A stretch of 64,000 nucleotides of DNA from Collimonas sp. OK607 (GCF_900111995.1 NZ_FOKF01000012.1:51556-115555); one strand, 5' to 3'. Shown: positions 33,896-43,657, numbered from the stretch's first letter. Numbers and translations: made by a program. Notes: generated from the letters alone by a model not told the origin.

Positions 33896-34966
33896 ATGAC
33901 CGATATTCAATTACACCGCCCCGGAAAGCTGGGCAATCCCGATCTCGTAATCAGGGACGACCCGCGCGCTGACCGACGTCTCGTCGCCGCGCTGGACACA
34001 ATGCAAATGGCCGGAGATCCGCCGGTCTATATCAACGCAAGTACGCCGCTTGAGGGTATTCGCCAGTATCTCAAAGCGGCCGAGGAAGGTTCCGTCGAAT
34101 TTTTTGAGTCGTCGGTCGCAGGCATGCCGCCGGTAAAGGGCGTAACTACCACGGTCGAGAAGATCGTGGGCGTTGATGGAAACGAAATTACACTGTTCAT
34201 CCATCACCCGACCGGTGTCGACGGTCCGGTGCCCGGCGTGCTGCACTTGCACGGCGGCGGTATGTGCATCCTCGATGCCGAAGGCCCGCTTTACACCCGC
34301 TGGCGTAACGACCTCGCCGCCAAAAAGATGGTCGTCATTGGCGTCGAATTCCGCAATGCCACGGGACGATTGGGCGTGCACCCATTTCCGGCGGGTCTCA
34401 ACGACGTCTCATCCGCGCTCCGGTGGGTAAGCAAACACAAGGCGAGACTCGGCATCTCAAAACTGGTCATATCGGGCGACTCCGGAGGAGCTAACCTTGG
34501 CCTGGCAGCCACCCTCAAGGCCAAGCGTGACGACAGGCTGCATGAGGTTGACGGCGTCTATGCCCTTTGCCCGTATATCTCGAACTCCTACGTCAACAAG
34601 CGGCCCGAACTGCAGTCACTGTATGAGAATGATGGCCTTTATACGCCTTTGGCCGTGGTCGCAGCGACCGCCATCGCCTACGACCCGGACGGGGAAAATG
34701 CCACCAATCCGCTGGCATGGCCTTATCACGCAAGCGAAGCCGATCTGGAAGGACTTCCTCCCCATGCTATTTCGGTAAACGAACTGGATCCGTTTCGCGA
34801 CGAAGGCCTCGCTTATTACCGCAAGCTCCAAGCCGCCGGCGTTCCATCGAGAGCGAGGATGGTCATTGGTACTTGCCACGCCGCCGAAATCAATTTCATG
34901 AAGGCGATTCCGGACGTGTACCACGCTACGCTCAGCGACATCGCCGTTTTCGCATACTCACTCTGA
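33896..34966 (+). CDS. alpha/beta hydrolase of the hormone-sensitive lipase group
   Basis: A 356-residue esterase. The oxyanion motif HGGG is at residues 119-122, the nucleophile is S196 in GDSGG, and the acid and base are probably D298 (ELDPF) and H328 (GTCHAAE). HSL-group esterases cleave small and medium esters and lactones. Next to a Baeyer-Villiger monooxygenase the expected role is opening of the lactone or ester product. I take the ATG at 33896 because the preceding 39 codons overlap the SDR gene and do not match the family. A linker of about 90 residues precedes the core. Confidence 0.88.
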   Translation: MTDIQLHRPGKLGNPDLVIRDDPRADRRLVAALDTMQMAGDPPVYINASTPLEGIRQYLKAAEEGSVEFFESSVAGMPPVKGVTTTVEKIVGVDGNEITLFIHHPTGVDGPVPGVLHLHGGGMCILDAEGPLYTRWRNDLAAKKMVVIGVEFRNATGRLGVHPFPAGLNDVSSALRWVSKHKARLGISKLVISGDSGGANLGLAATLKAKRDDRLHEVDGVYALCPYISNSYVNKRPELQSLYENDGLYTPLAVVAATAIAYDPDGENATNPLAWPYHASEADLEGLPPHAISVNELDPFRDEGLAYYRKLQAAGVPSRARMVIGTCHAAEINFMKAIPDVYHATLSDIAVFAYSL

Positions 34967-34985
34967 CAGTCAAAAAGGAAAAATC

Positions 34986-36662
34986 ATGACATCACTAGCT
35001 ACTCATGACTCTTTTGCCCCGCCCCGCGTAGAAATGCTGATCGTCGGAGCAGGCATTACCGGACTCTACCAGTTGTATCGGGCGCTTGAAGCCGGTCTCA
35101 GCGCCGTGCTGCTGGAAGCCGGCGACGGGGTTGGCGGCACGTGGTTCTGGAATCGTTATCCGGAGGCCCGATTCGATTCGGAGAGCTATACCTACGCCTA
35201 CCTATTTTCTAAGGAACTCTACGACGAGTGGCGCTGGTCGGAGCATTTTGCCGGGCAGCCCGAGATTGAACGCTATCTTAATCATGTCGCTGATCGATTC
35301 GACCTGCGGCGTCACATCCGGTTAGGAACGCGCGTCACTTCAGCGGTGTTTGATGAGAAAAGTGGCAGCTACACCGTCCAGGGGAGCGACGGAACGAGCT
35401 ATCAAGCTCGCTACCTGGTAGCCGCCACCGGCGTACTGTCAGTGCCGTATTATCCTGCTGTCCTGGGTCGTGAGGACTTCACCGGAGAGTCTTACCACAC
35501 CGGGCTCTGGCCTACGACGCCCGTGGACTTCAAAGGCAAACGCGTTGCTGTGATCGGTACCGGATCCAGCGGAGGCCAGATCATTCCCGCGATCGCGGAC
35601 GAGGTGGCTTCGTTGACCGTCTACCAACGTTCGCCGAACTGGTGCACACCGCTCAACAACCGGCCCATCACCGAAGAAGAACAGCAGGAACTGCGCGCCA
35701 ATTTTGAGGCGATCAAGCAGACACTGGACACCAGCCTCAGTGGCTTTTTGCATCAGCCGTACGACCGAGCCTCCACCGACGACAGTGTTGAAGATCGCCA
35801 GGCTTTCTATGAAAAGCTATGGAACAGCCCCGGCTTTTCGAAGATGACTGCCAATTACAGCGACTTCTTCACTAATCCTGATCTCAGGAAGGAGTTTTCC
35901 GATTTCATCGCAGGCAAGATTCGCCGAATCGTCGAGGATCCGGCGACGGCCGATAAGCTGATCCCCAAAAGCCATATCTATGCCCAGAAACGTCCACCCT
36001 ATGCAACCGGATTCTACGAGGCGTTTAACAAGCCGAACGTCAAGCTGGTCTCACTCAAGGAAACGCCGATTCAGAAGGTGACGGCAAAGGGCATTGAAAC
36101 CGAGGATGGTTTCCAGGAATTCGACGTCATCGTATGGGCAACCGGTTTCGATTTCGCGCGTGCGCTTCAGCGTATGGGTATTCGCGGCAATAACGGTGTC
36201 GCGCTGGAGGACGCATGGAAGGACGGGCCACACACGTTCATGGGGATTCAGGCCGCTGGCTTTCCCAACCTTTTCTTCCCCGGCGGGCCGCATGGCGCCG
36301 CAGCCAACAACCCTCGCTATAACGGCGACCAGGTCGACTTCACCATGGAATTGCTCGCCTACATGCGCGAGCATGGTCAGAACGTCGTCGAACCGAGTCG
36401 GGCCGCAGAGGATGAGTGGAGCAACATGGTCAGCGCCATGGCCGCCTATTCGCCCTTTAGCCCGGAGCACAGCTACTACTTCGGCAGCAACATTCCGGGA
36501 AAACCGCGCACGTTCTTGATTAATCCGGCAGGTCGGGGCGTGCTGTTCGACGTCATGACGAAGAGTCGGAGCAGTCAATTCAGTACTTTCACCATGTCGC
36601 AATCTGGTCATGATGGCAACGACGATAAAGTGGCGCAGCGCACCGGAGAGTATACGTTATGA
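34986..36662 (+). CDS. Baeyer-Villiger-type flavin monooxygenase
   Basis: A 558-residue class B flavoprotein monooxygenase. The FAD loop GAGITG is at residues 21-26 and the NADPH loop GTGSSG at 191-196. The fingerprint FXGXXXHXXXWP is present as FTGESYHTGLWP (165-176), which marks Baeyer-Villiger enzymes of the cyclohexanone or steroid type. It inserts oxygen beside a ketone to give an ester or lactone. The gene is 19 bp after the esterase and overlaps the VOC gene by ATGA. Best guess of substrate class is a cyclic ketone from a terpenoid or alicyclic compound. Confidence 0.93.
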   Translation: MTSLATHDSFAPPRVEMLIVGAGITGLYQLYRALEAGLSAVLLEAGDGVGGTWFWNRYPEARFDSESYTYAYLFSKELYDEWRWSEHFAGQPEIERYLNHVADRFDLRRHIRLGTRVTSAVFDEKSGSYTVQGSDGTSYQARYLVAATGVLSVPYYPAVLGREDFTGESYHTGLWPTTPVDFKGKRVAVIGTGSSGGQIIPAIADEVASLTVYQRSPNWCTPLNNRPITEEEQQELRANFEAIKQTLDTSLSGFLHQPYDRASTDDSVEDRQAFYEKLWNSPGFSKMTANYSDFFTNPDLRKEFSDFIAGKIRRIVEDPATADKLIPKSHIYAQKRPPYATGFYEAFNKPNVKLVSLKETPIQKVTAKGIETEDGFQEFDVIVWATGFDFARALQRMGIRGNNGVALEDAWKDGPHTFMGIQAAGFPNLFFPGGPHGAAANNPRYNGDQVDFTMELLAYMREHGQNVVEPSRAAEDEWSNMVSAMAAYSPFSPEHSYYFGSNIPGKPRTFLINPAGRGVLFDVMTKSRSSQFSTFTMSQSGHDGNDDKVAQRTGEYTL

Positions 36663-37675
36663 ACAATTCCGCCAGCAAAGAGCCAACCGATTTTCGCGTC
36701 GCGCGGCTGTTCCATCCGACTGCGCAAACGCCTGACCTGGCACAAACCGAACAATGGTTTGCAAGCGCCTTCGGGCGAAAGAGCACGCCGCTGACGGCGA
36801 TCCTGCCGTCAAAGCCCGAGTATCCCACTGAGTATTCGACCTTTACGGTAATCCGCGACGTTTTTTTTGACAGCATCGACCCGAAGCTGCACTTCATTAA
36901 CGGCCGACAGCGCTATCCAACTGTGCAGACGCCTGGCCTCAGGGGATTGGGCTGGTACATCGATGGCATGGAAAATTTCTATCACGCGCTGCGGCGCAAT
37001 GGCATCCGCTGCATGGATCTGTCGGATAAGGTCGCAGAAGGCGACGAACCACCGCTCTCACCGGGCGGAGGCGTCGTGACCTTCTTCGCGGTTCCCGAGG
37101 ACGCCGGGATGCAATACCAGTTCTTCCGCGAAGGTCCGTTCCCGCTTGATCCGCGGGCCACCCCGGGCTGGACGCTCGGTCCGGTTGAGGCGGATGATCC
37201 GCTGGGAATCGAGCACTGTTCGCACCATACTATTCTGACTAGTCAGCCCGAGCGCGCGCTACGCTTTGCAGTGGACGCACTTGGCGGTACGGTCGTGCAT
37301 CAAGGCCGCAACGAACTCCTTGGCACTGCCAGCATTTTTGTCACGGTCGCTGACGTGTTGCTCGAATACGCTGTACCTGATCCAGGAACACCCGCCCACG
37401 CGGATCTGGTAAAGCATGCGCCGAACGACTCCTACTATGCCATTACCTGGAAGGTGTCAGACCTCGATCGGGTAGAGCGTCATCTCGCCACATTGGGTGT
37501 CGGCATCCGCGAGCGATCTGAGCAAACCATTGTCACCCGACCGGACAGCAGCCACGGCATCCCATGGGGATTCACCACAGCGCTGCAACCGGGCGATCCT
37601 CGGGGGACCCCTTCTGGAGCAAGCGCGTTCAGCACGTTGGACGATGCATCCGAAGGCGGTGAGGTGAGCCAATGA
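36659..37675 (+). CDS. two-domain VOC-family protein
   Basis: A 338-residue protein of two glyoxalase-like modules. The first begins ARLFHPTAQTPDLAQTEQWF and the second IEHCSHHTILTSQPERALRF near residue 185. Candidate metal ligands include the histidines of the HCSHH group, but the full ligand set is not clear. VOC dioxygenases, isomerases and epimerases all share this fold. ATGA overlaps on both sides (36659-36662 and 37672-37675) lock it between the monooxygenase and the reductase genes, so it probably acts in the same pathway. The exact role is not assignable. Confidence 0.78.
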   Translation: MNNSASKEPTDFRVARLFHPTAQTPDLAQTEQWFASAFGRKSTPLTAILPSKPEYPTEYSTFTVIRDVFFDSIDPKLHFINGRQRYPTVQTPGLRGLGWYIDGMENFYHALRRNGIRCMDLSDKVAEGDEPPLSPGGGVVTFFAVPEDAGMQYQFFREGPFPLDPRATPGWTLGPVEADDPLGIEHCSHHTILTSQPERALRFAVDALGGTVVHQGRNELLGTASIFVTVADVLLEYAVPDPGTPAHADLVKHAPNDSYYAITWKVSDLDRVERHLATLGVGIRERSEQTIVTRPDSSHGIPWGFTTALQPGDPRGTPSGASAFSTLDDASEGGEVSQ

Positions 37676-38865
37676 GTGCGCCTGATAGCGTACTGATCGT
37701 CGGCGCGTCGGCCGGCGGTCTCTGCACTGCAGAGGCGCTACGACGTGGAGGCTACAAAGGGAAGATCACCTTGATCGGCGACGAGCCACATGCGCCCTAC
37801 GATCGTCCACCTTTGTCCAAACAAGTCCTTCACGGCGCCTGGGAGCCAGAGCGGGCAGCACTGCGGCCCGCGCAGGCTATATCTGCACTCGATGCTGATT
37901 TCGTCCTGGGTGACGCGGCGGTGGCGCTGGACGTAAACGCCCGAACCGTACGTACGGTGTCGGGACGTTTTTTTGAAGCGAATGCGATTGTAATTGCGAC
38001 GGGTGCCCGCGCGCGACATTTACCGGGACAGGAATCTCTCGCCGGCGTGCACGTTCTTCGCTCGCTCGACGATACGCTAGCGCTTCGTGCCGAACTGCTT
38101 TCGGCTTCGCGGGTTGTTGTAGTGGGAGAGGGAGTGCTCGGTTCGGAAATCGCTGCCACCGCACGCATGTTGGGGTTGGATGTGACTCTCGTGGGGCCGC
38201 TCGCCGCGCCTATGGCAGCTCAGATTGGGCCACTTGCTTCCGGATTGCTTGCACAGGTGCACCAGGAACACGGCGTGCGGCTGCGTCTGGGCTCAAGCAT
38301 CACGAGTCTGACCAGTCATCGAGGGCGCGTCACCGGCGTGTGTTTGGCAAACGGTGAAGAATTGCCGGCAGATGTGGTGGTGGTCGCGATCGGAGCATCG
38401 CCCGCAACCGAATGGCTCGCCGGTAGCGGGTTACGCATCGACAACGGCGTCGTTTGCGATTCCCGTTGCAGGGCTGCGGACGGAATTTATGCGGTTGGGG
38501 ACGTCGCGCGTTGGCATCACGAGAAACTGGGCCGTCTGACTCGCTTCGAGAATCGGACCAATGCCACCGAGCAGGCTGAAGCCGTCGCGGCGGGAATCCT
38601 TGGCAACGACGCGCCATATGCTCCGGTGTCCTATTTTTGGACGGATCAGTTCGACGTCAAGATTCAAGTGTTCGGTGTTATCTCGGCTGGGGTTGAGGCG
38701 GAAGCGGAAATTATCGCGGGCGACCTGTCTGCGCGCCGGTTCGTCGCGCGATACACGAGCGCCGGAGTCGTGACAGGTGTCTTGGGTTGGAACATGCCAA
38801 AGCAAGTTCGTCAGCACCGGCAGGATGTGATTAACGCGATGGACGCAAATCGAATCAGTCATTGA
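37672..38865 (+). CDS. FAD-dependent ferredoxin reductase
   Basis: A 397-residue oxidoreductase of the rubredoxin/putidaredoxin reductase type. The FAD loop GASAGG is at residues 11-16, with PYDRPPLSKQVL near residue 42. The NADH loop is near VVVVGEGVLGSEIAATARML (about residues 145-164), and the second FAD motif is IYAVGDVARW near residue 270. It passes electrons from NADH to the ferredoxin encoded next, which then feeds the P450. The order reductase, ferredoxin, P450 is a classic three-component bacterial P450 system. Confidence 0.9.
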   Translation: MSAPDSVLIVGASAGGLCTAEALRRGGYKGKITLIGDEPHAPYDRPPLSKQVLHGAWEPERAALRPAQAISALDADFVLGDAAVALDVNARTVRTVSGRFFEANAIVIATGARARHLPGQESLAGVHVLRSLDDTLALRAELLSASRVVVVGEGVLGSEIAATARMLGLDVTLVGPLAAPMAAQIGPLASGLLAQVHQEHGVRLRLGSSITSLTSHRGRVTGVCLANGEELPADVVVVAIGASPATEWLAGSGLRIDNGVVCDSRCRAADGIYAVGDVARWHHEKLGRLTRFENRTNATEQAEAVAAGILGNDAPYAPVSYFWTDQFDVKIQVFGVISAGVEAEAEIIAGDLSARRFVARYTSAGVVTGVLGWNMPKQVRQHRQDVINAMDANRISH

Positions 38866-38947
38866 GCATGTTCGCAGGAGGGCAGGGCTGGTTCAGTATG
38901 CCAAATTTTTTTCGATCAGTTTAAAGCAACCATAAAAGGAGTTTGAA

Positions 38948-39142
38948 ATGAAGATTTTCATCGACCAGGAAAAGTGTGTCGCAGCAGGGCAGTGCGTGCT
39001 CTACGCGCCTAATGTTTTCGACCAACGCGAGGAAGACGGCATCGTCTTCTTTGTGAACGAGAACCCTCCGCCGGAAGAAGCGGCGAACGTCCGTCAGGCT
39101 GCCGCAGCATGCCCGGCGCTCGCCATTCGCGTTGAGGAATGA
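38948..39142 (+). CDS. [3Fe-4S]-type ferredoxin
   Basis: A 64-residue ferredoxin. Cysteines C10, C16 and C55 (with ACPALAI) are present, while the second position of the usual CXXCXXC is Ala13. That is the arrangement of single-cluster [3Fe-4S] ferredoxins associated with P450s. The ribosome-binding site AAAGGAG is about 8 bp upstream. Its position directly before the P450 gene supports electron delivery to that enzyme. Confidence 0.92.
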   Translation: MKIFIDQEKCVAAGQCVLYAPNVFDQREEDGIVFFVNENPPPEEAANVRQAAAACPALAIRVEE

Positions 39143-39182
39143 CCGTCGCTGGCTGAATTTATCAAATAAACAAGGAGACAAC

Positions 39183-40415
39183 ATGACCGCCACCGTAAGC
39201 AATTCACCCGGGAAAATCCTCGACTATCCGACCCCGAGGGATCCGGCAGCCCCATTTATGCCGTCACCTGAACTACGCGCGCTGCAAAATGCCGGGGTCG
39301 AGATTACCCGGGTCCGTATTTGGGACGGCAGCACGCCGTGGATTCTTCTGTCGCATGCGGCACAGCGTACTATCATGTCCGATCCACGTGTCAGTGCCAA
39401 CGATCATCTGCCCAACTTTCCCTTCATGAACCGGGCGATCGCAGAAACCATCCACGACCGGCCGAAGACGATCTTCGATACTGATGGCGAGGAGCATTCG
39501 CGACTGCGTCGGATGATGACGAACTCGTTCACGCGCCACCGGATGGAAAAGATCCGCCCAAAGATCCAGCAGACTACCGACGATCTGATCGACAAAATGC
39601 TCGCAGGACCGAAGCCGACCGATCTGGTCCAGGCGTTATCGCTTCCACTGCCGTCGTTGATGATATGCGACCTGCTCGGTGTTCCTTACGAGGATCATGA
39701 TTTTTTCGAGAAGCATTCGAGGGTTGCCAATGCCCGTGACCAATCTCCCGACGACAACCGCGCGGCGACGCAGGCCCTTGGGGAATATATTGGCAAGCTG
39801 ATTCAAGAGAAGATGGACAATCCCGAAGAAGACGTGGTTTCCGATCTCGGGCAACGTGTGAAAGACGGCGATCTTGAGATGGCGGATGCGGTGCAGCTAG
39901 GTGTCATTCTTCTCATCGCAGGGCATGAAACCAGCGCCAACATGATCTCGTTAGGAACCGCGCTGCTGCTCGATAATCCCGACCAGATGAAGCTGCTGCG
40001 CGAAACCGACGATCCGAAGATCGTAGCCAGCACTGTCGAGGAGCTGTTGCGCTATCTGACCATTCCTCATTTGCTGCAACGACGTATCGCACTTGAGGAT
40101 ATTGAATTCAATGGCGAGGTCATCCGCGCCGGCGAAGGTATCGTATCGTCGCTGCCCGCAGCCAATTTCGACCCCGAGGCATTCCCCAATCCGACCAAGG
40201 TCGATATTACTCGCGATGCGCGTCATCACCATGCCTTCGGCTGGGGACCGCACCAATGTATCGGGCAGCAGCTCGCACGCATTGAGCTTCAGGTCGTTTA
40301 TCCAACCCTATTACGTCGTATTCCTACGCTGAAATTTGCTGTGCCGTTTTCAGAGCTGCGGTTCAAGCACGATTCGCTGGCATACGGCATCGAAGAACTA
40401 CCGGTGACCTGGTGA
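39183..40415 (+). CDS. cytochrome P450
   Basis: A 410-residue soluble bacterial P450. The I-helix motif AGHETS is present near residue 243, the ExxR motif is in EELLRY, and the haem loop FGWGPHQCIGQ carries the proximal cysteine near residue 357. It would hydroxylate an unactivated carbon, using the adjacent ferredoxin and reductase. The start at 39183 is preferred because it has AAGGAG upstream. General appearance is of CYP105/107-like class I enzymes, although the family cannot be fixed by eye. Hydroxylation followed by SDR oxidation and Baeyer-Villiger reaction makes a coherent route. Confidence 0.93.
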   Translation: MTATVSNSPGKILDYPTPRDPAAPFMPSPELRALQNAGVEITRVRIWDGSTPWILLSHAAQRTIMSDPRVSANDHLPNFPFMNRAIAETIHDRPKTIFDTDGEEHSRLRRMMTNSFTRHRMEKIRPKIQQTTDDLIDKMLAGPKPTDLVQALSLPLPSLMICDLLGVPYEDHDFFEKHSRVANARDQSPDDNRAATQALGEYIGKLIQEKMDNPEEDVVSDLGQRVKDGDLEMADAVQLGVILLIAGHETSANMISLGTALLLDNPDQMKLLRETDDPKIVASTVEELLRYLTIPHLLQRRIALEDIEFNGEVIRAGEGIVSSLPAANFDPEAFPNPTKVDITRDARHHHAFGWGPHQCIGQQLARIELQVVYPTLLRRIPTLKFAVPFSELRFKHDSLAYGIEELPVTW

Positions 40416-40447
40416 GGCGGAAGCGCCTCTAGCATAGGAGAAGAAAG

Positions 40448-40855
40448 ATGACCGTTGAAAAGAAAGCGACGTCCGGTGTGAAAGCAACCCCCGATTTGCG
40501 CGCGGAGGGAATTGTGGCGTTACGCGCGGCATTGCCGGGTGTTTTCCCGGACGGCGACATTGATCTGCGCGACGGCAAGTTCGGAGAAGAGCTCGTCGAG
40601 ATTGGCCTCGTGAGTGTCTGGGGAGCGTTATGGGCACGGGATGGACTCAGCGCCCGTGACCGCAGCCTGGTCACGCTGGCGATCCTGATTGCCCTTCATG
40701 CCGACACCGAATTGCGCACGCACGTCAAGATTGCTCTTACGAATGGCCTGACCGAGGATGAAATCGCCGAAGTGATTTATCACTCATCTGGCTATGTCGG
40801 TTTTCCCGCTGCGGTCGCCGCCCGTACTGCAGCTCGCGAAGCACTGAGCTCCTGA
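40448..40855 (+). CDS. carboxymuconolactone decarboxylase-family protein
   Basis: A 135-residue all-helical protein with the family pattern ELRTHVKIALTNGLTEDEIA followed by EVIYHSSGYVGFPAAVAA. The AhpD-type CXXC pair is absent, as in the true 4-carboxymuconolactone decarboxylase branch. These proteins decarboxylate or isomerise small lactones. Beside an esterase and a Baeyer-Villiger enzyme, a role in lactone metabolism is reasonable but not proven. It lies 32 bp after the P450 gene. Confidence 0.84.
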   Translation: MTVEKKATSGVKATPDLRAEGIVALRAALPGVFPDGDIDLRDGKFGEELVEIGLVSVWGALWARDGLSARDRSLVTLAILIALHADTELRTHVKIALTNGLTEDEIAEVIYHSSGYVGFPAAVAARTAAREALSS

Positions 40856-40899
40856 CCAGAGCGCATGCCCGAGCATCATCAATAAAAGGAAAAATAGAA

Positions 40900-41640
40900 A
40901 TGCTACTTAATGGAAAAAATGTTGTTGTTACTGGCGGCGGCCGTGGAATCGGCCGCGGAATCGCGACAGTGCTCGCCGCTCGAGGCGCAGCTGTTGCGGT
41001 CTGGGATCTCAATGCAGAGGGCGCGGAACAAACGGTCGACATCATTCGTAAAGCGGGCGGCAAAGCAATCGGCATAGTGGGAGACGCTGCGGACGCCGGC
41101 GCTATCGCCATCTCTGCGGCGCGCACTCGAACAGAACTCGGCGCGATCTCGATTCTTGTCAACAATGCGGGGATCAGCAGCTACGTGCCCTTCACCAGCC
41201 TTACCGAGGACGTGTGGGACCGGATCATCGGCGTCAATCTGAAGGGACCATTCCTGGTGACGAAGGAATTTATTCCCGACATGCTGGAAGCTGGTTGGGG
41301 CCGGATTGTCAATATCTCATCGTCTTCCGCGCAGACCGGCGCGCCCGCGATGGCGCATTACGCTGCGTCCAAGGGTGGGGTGATCGGGTTCACCAAAGCC
41401 CTTGCGATCGAATTTGCCGACAAGGGAATCACCGTCAATCATGTCCCGCCTGGCTTCGTCGACACGCCGCTGGTGCGCGAAGGCCCCATCGACGTGGAAG
41501 CAGTGGCCAAGGGGATGCCAATGAAGCGTGCCGGGCAACCGAACGATATTGCTTACGCGGTAGCTTATCTCGTGTCCGAAGAGGCTGGCTATGTGACCGG
41601 ACAGACACTCAGTGTCAACGGTGGGCGTTACCTTTTTTAA
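40900..41640 (+). CDS. SDR-family oxidoreductase (FabG-like)
   Basis: A 246-residue short-chain dehydrogenase. TGGGRGIG (about residues 11-18), [12 protein letters not shown] with the catalytic serine and YAASKGG with Tyr-Lys are all present. W36-D37 after the second strand suggests NAD use. It may oxidise an alcohol or hydroxyacyl-CoA. It ends 11 bp before the E1 alpha gene, linking the oxygenase operon to the oxo-acid dehydrogenase set, so 33040-49893 could be one long transcription unit. Confidence 0.88.
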   Translation: MLLNGKNVVVTGGGRGIGRGIATVLAARGAAVAVWDLNAEGAEQTVDIIRKAGGKAIGIVGDAADAGAIAISAARTRTELGAISILVNNAGISSYVPFTSLTEDVWDRIIGVNLKGPFLVTKEFIPDMLEAGWGRIVNISSSSAQTGAPAMAHYAASKGGVIGFTKALAIEFADKGITVNHVPPGFVDTPLVREGPIDVEAVAKGMPMKRAGQPNDIAYAVAYLVSEEAGYVTGQTLSVNGGRYLF

Positions 41641-41651
41641 CCGGAAACACA

Positions 41652-42635
41652 ATGACAAAACGTATCAAACAAGACGGACTGTTGCAGCGCTATCGCACCA
41701 TGCGCCTGATCCGCACGGTCGAGACGCAGCTGTCACGACTATTCGCGGACAGTGAAGTGCCGGGTTTCATCCACCTGAGCATCGGCCAGGAAGCGATTGC
41801 AGCCGGTGTCATGGCGGCGCTCGACGAGAGGGATTCGATGGCCACCAATCATCGCGGCCATGGCCACGTGCTGGCACGTGGAATCGATCTCGATATGTTC
41901 TTCATGGAAATCATGGGCAAGGCCGGCGGTATCTGCGGCGGACGCGGAGGTTCCATGCATGTGGCCGACATGGCGCTGGGCATTATCGGCGCCAACGGTA
42001 TCGTCGGCGCCGGCATCCCGATTGCACTGGGCAGCGCGATCGCGCATTCGGTGCGCAAGACCGGTGGCGTGGCGGTCGTGTTCTTCGGCGACGGCGCGAT
42101 GGCGGAAGGGGTATTGCACGAAAGCCTGAACATGGCTTCACTATGGAAACTGCCGATTCTGTTCGTGTGCGAAAACAATGGCTGGTCGGAATTCTCGCCG
42201 ACCAAGGACCAGTTCGCCGCCGAGCTAGGCAAGCTGGCGCAGGCGTTCAAGCTGGAGCACGTTCTGGTGGACGGCAACGATGTCGAAGCGGTCGCAGCGG
42301 CCGCACAGAAGGCGGCGACGCTAGCCCGAGCCGGGCAGCCGCAGGTACTCGAATGCAAAACACATCGTGTGCGCGGCCATTACGAAGGCGACCCACAAAA
42401 GTACCGTCCGCAGGATGAAGTGGCAGCGACCGGTGATGTCGATCCGCTCAAACGTGCTGAACAGCTTCTTCTCAAAGGCGGACTCGGCGGGACCGGGCTG
42501 CAGCAAGTCATTGATGAAATCGAACAACGTGTGGCTGCATCAATTGAAATCGCCAGGGCCGCGCCGCAACCGGATTTCGAACTGGCGCTGCAAGATGTTT
42601 ATACCGTAGCAGAGAAGGAGTTGCAGCATGTCTGA
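41652..42635 (+). CDS. 2-oxoacid/acetoin dehydrogenase E1 component, alpha subunit
   Basis: A 327-residue thiamine-diphosphate enzyme subunit. GDG at residues 146-148 and NN at 175-176 give the standard GDG-X26-NN cofactor motif. The sequence resembles acetoin dehydrogenase-type and branched-chain E1 alpha subunits (GHGHVLARG and GKAGGICGGRGGSMHVAD). The E1 pair, E2 and E3 are encoded nearby, so a full complex can be made. The ATG at 41652 is used; longer frames from 41214 run through the SDR gene. Its stop lies 8 bp inside the start of the beta gene. Confidence 0.9.
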   Translation: MTKRIKQDGLLQRYRTMRLIRTVETQLSRLFADSEVPGFIHLSIGQEAIAAGVMAALDERDSMATNHRGHGHVLARGIDLDMFFMEIMGKAGGICGGRGGSMHVADMALGIIGANGIVGAGIPIALGSAIAHSVRKTGGVAVVFFGDGAMAEGVLHESLNMASLWKLPILFVCENNGWSEFSPTKDQFAAELGKLAQAFKLEHVLVDGNDVEAVAAAAQKAATLARAGQPQVLECKTHRVRGHYEGDPQKYRPQDEVAATGDVDPLKRAEQLLLKGGLGGTGLQQVIDEIEQRVAASIEIARAAPQPDFELALQDVYTVAEKELQHV

Positions 42636-43599
42636 GTTACGTTTTGCCCAAGCCGTCAATCTGGCGTTGACCGATGCGATGCGCAGCGATGACAGCGTGA
42701 TCGTGCTGGGCGAGGATGTTGCCGCTGCCGGTGGCTCCTTTAAAGCTACCCGCGGCCTGGTCGAGCAATTCGGCGCTGCACGCGTTCGCGATACCCCGAT
42801 TTCCGAATCGAGCATCGTATCGGCCGCCGTTGGCGCCGCCATGGGCGGTCTCAAGCCGGTGGTGGAAATCATGTTCATGGACTTCATCACATTGGCCATG
42901 GATGCATTGGTCAATCAGGCAGCCAAGGCGCGTTTCATGTTCGGTGGCCGTAGTCATGTGCCGATGGTATTGCGCACCCCGCATGGCGGCGGCTTGAGCG
43001 CCGGCCCGCAACATTCGCAATGTCTGGAGGCATGGCTGGCTCATGTTCCGGGCTTGAAAGTGGTGTGCCCGTCGACACCGCAGGACGCCTATTCACTGCT
43101 GCGCGCCGCCATCGACGATCCCGATCCGGTGATCTTCGTCGAGCACAAAGGCATGTACGGCAAGAAAGGCGAAGTCGACCCGAACCAGCGCGCAACCATT
43201 GGCAGCGCCCGCATCGCGCGTGCCGGCACAGATGTCAGCATTGTTACTTACGGCTCGACGGTCGATCACGCATTGGCGGCGGCAGCGCAGCTGGAGAGTG
43301 ATGGCATCAGTGTCGAAGTGCTTGACCTGCGCTCGATTCAGCCCTGGGATCAGGCTGCCGTGCTGGCCTCGGTGGCACGCACGCATCGGGTGGTGGTGGC
43401 GCATGAAGCGGTACAAGCGTTCGGCGTCGGCGCCGAGATTGCCGCCTGGATTGCAGAGCATGGCTTTGATGAACTGGATGCGCCAGTCGTGCGGGTGGCG
43501 GCGCCATTCATGCCGGTACCGTTTTCCAGCGCATTGGAACAACACTACATGGTTACCCCGGCGCGACTGGTGGCGGCGGTACAGAAGACGCTGGCCTGA
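42628..43599 (+). CDS. 2-oxoacid/acetoin dehydrogenase E1 component, beta subunit
   Basis: A 323-residue transketolase-like subunit that completes the E1 heterotetramer. It has the usual start MSELRFAQAVNLALTDAM, the segment VLGEDVAAAGGSFKATRGL and the central VMFMDFITLAMDALVNQAAK-like region. The C-terminal domain VSIVTYGSTVDHALAAA is complete. The 8-bp overlap with E1 alpha indicates coupled translation. The beta subunit provides the catalytic histidine region (RTPHGGGLSAGPQHSQ). The true substrate may be acetoin, a diketone or a 2-oxoacid. Confidence 0.9.
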   Translation: MSELRFAQAVNLALTDAMRSDDSVIVLGEDVAAAGGSFKATRGLVEQFGAARVRDTPISESSIVSAAVGAAMGGLKPVVEIMFMDFITLAMDALVNQAAKARFMFGGRSHVPMVLRTPHGGGLSAGPQHSQCLEAWLAHVPGLKVVCPSTPQDAYSLLRAAIDDPDPVIFVEHKGMYGKKGEVDPNQRATIGSARIARAGTDVSIVTYGSTVDHALAAAAQLESDGISVEVLDLRSIQPWDQAAVLASVARTHRVVVAHEAVQAFGVGAEIAAWIAEHGFDELDAPVVRVAAPFMPVPFSSALEQHYMVTPARLVAAVQKTLA

Positions 43600-43657
43600 G
43601 CGCATCAGCTCGGCGCCGCAGTTTAGCTATTCAACTTAGTCTGGAACGGATACTCAC

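Noticed and set aside
41214..41651. N-terminal extension of the E1 alpha frame
   Set aside because: The frame runs through the preceding SDR gene out of phase; family homology begins at 41652.
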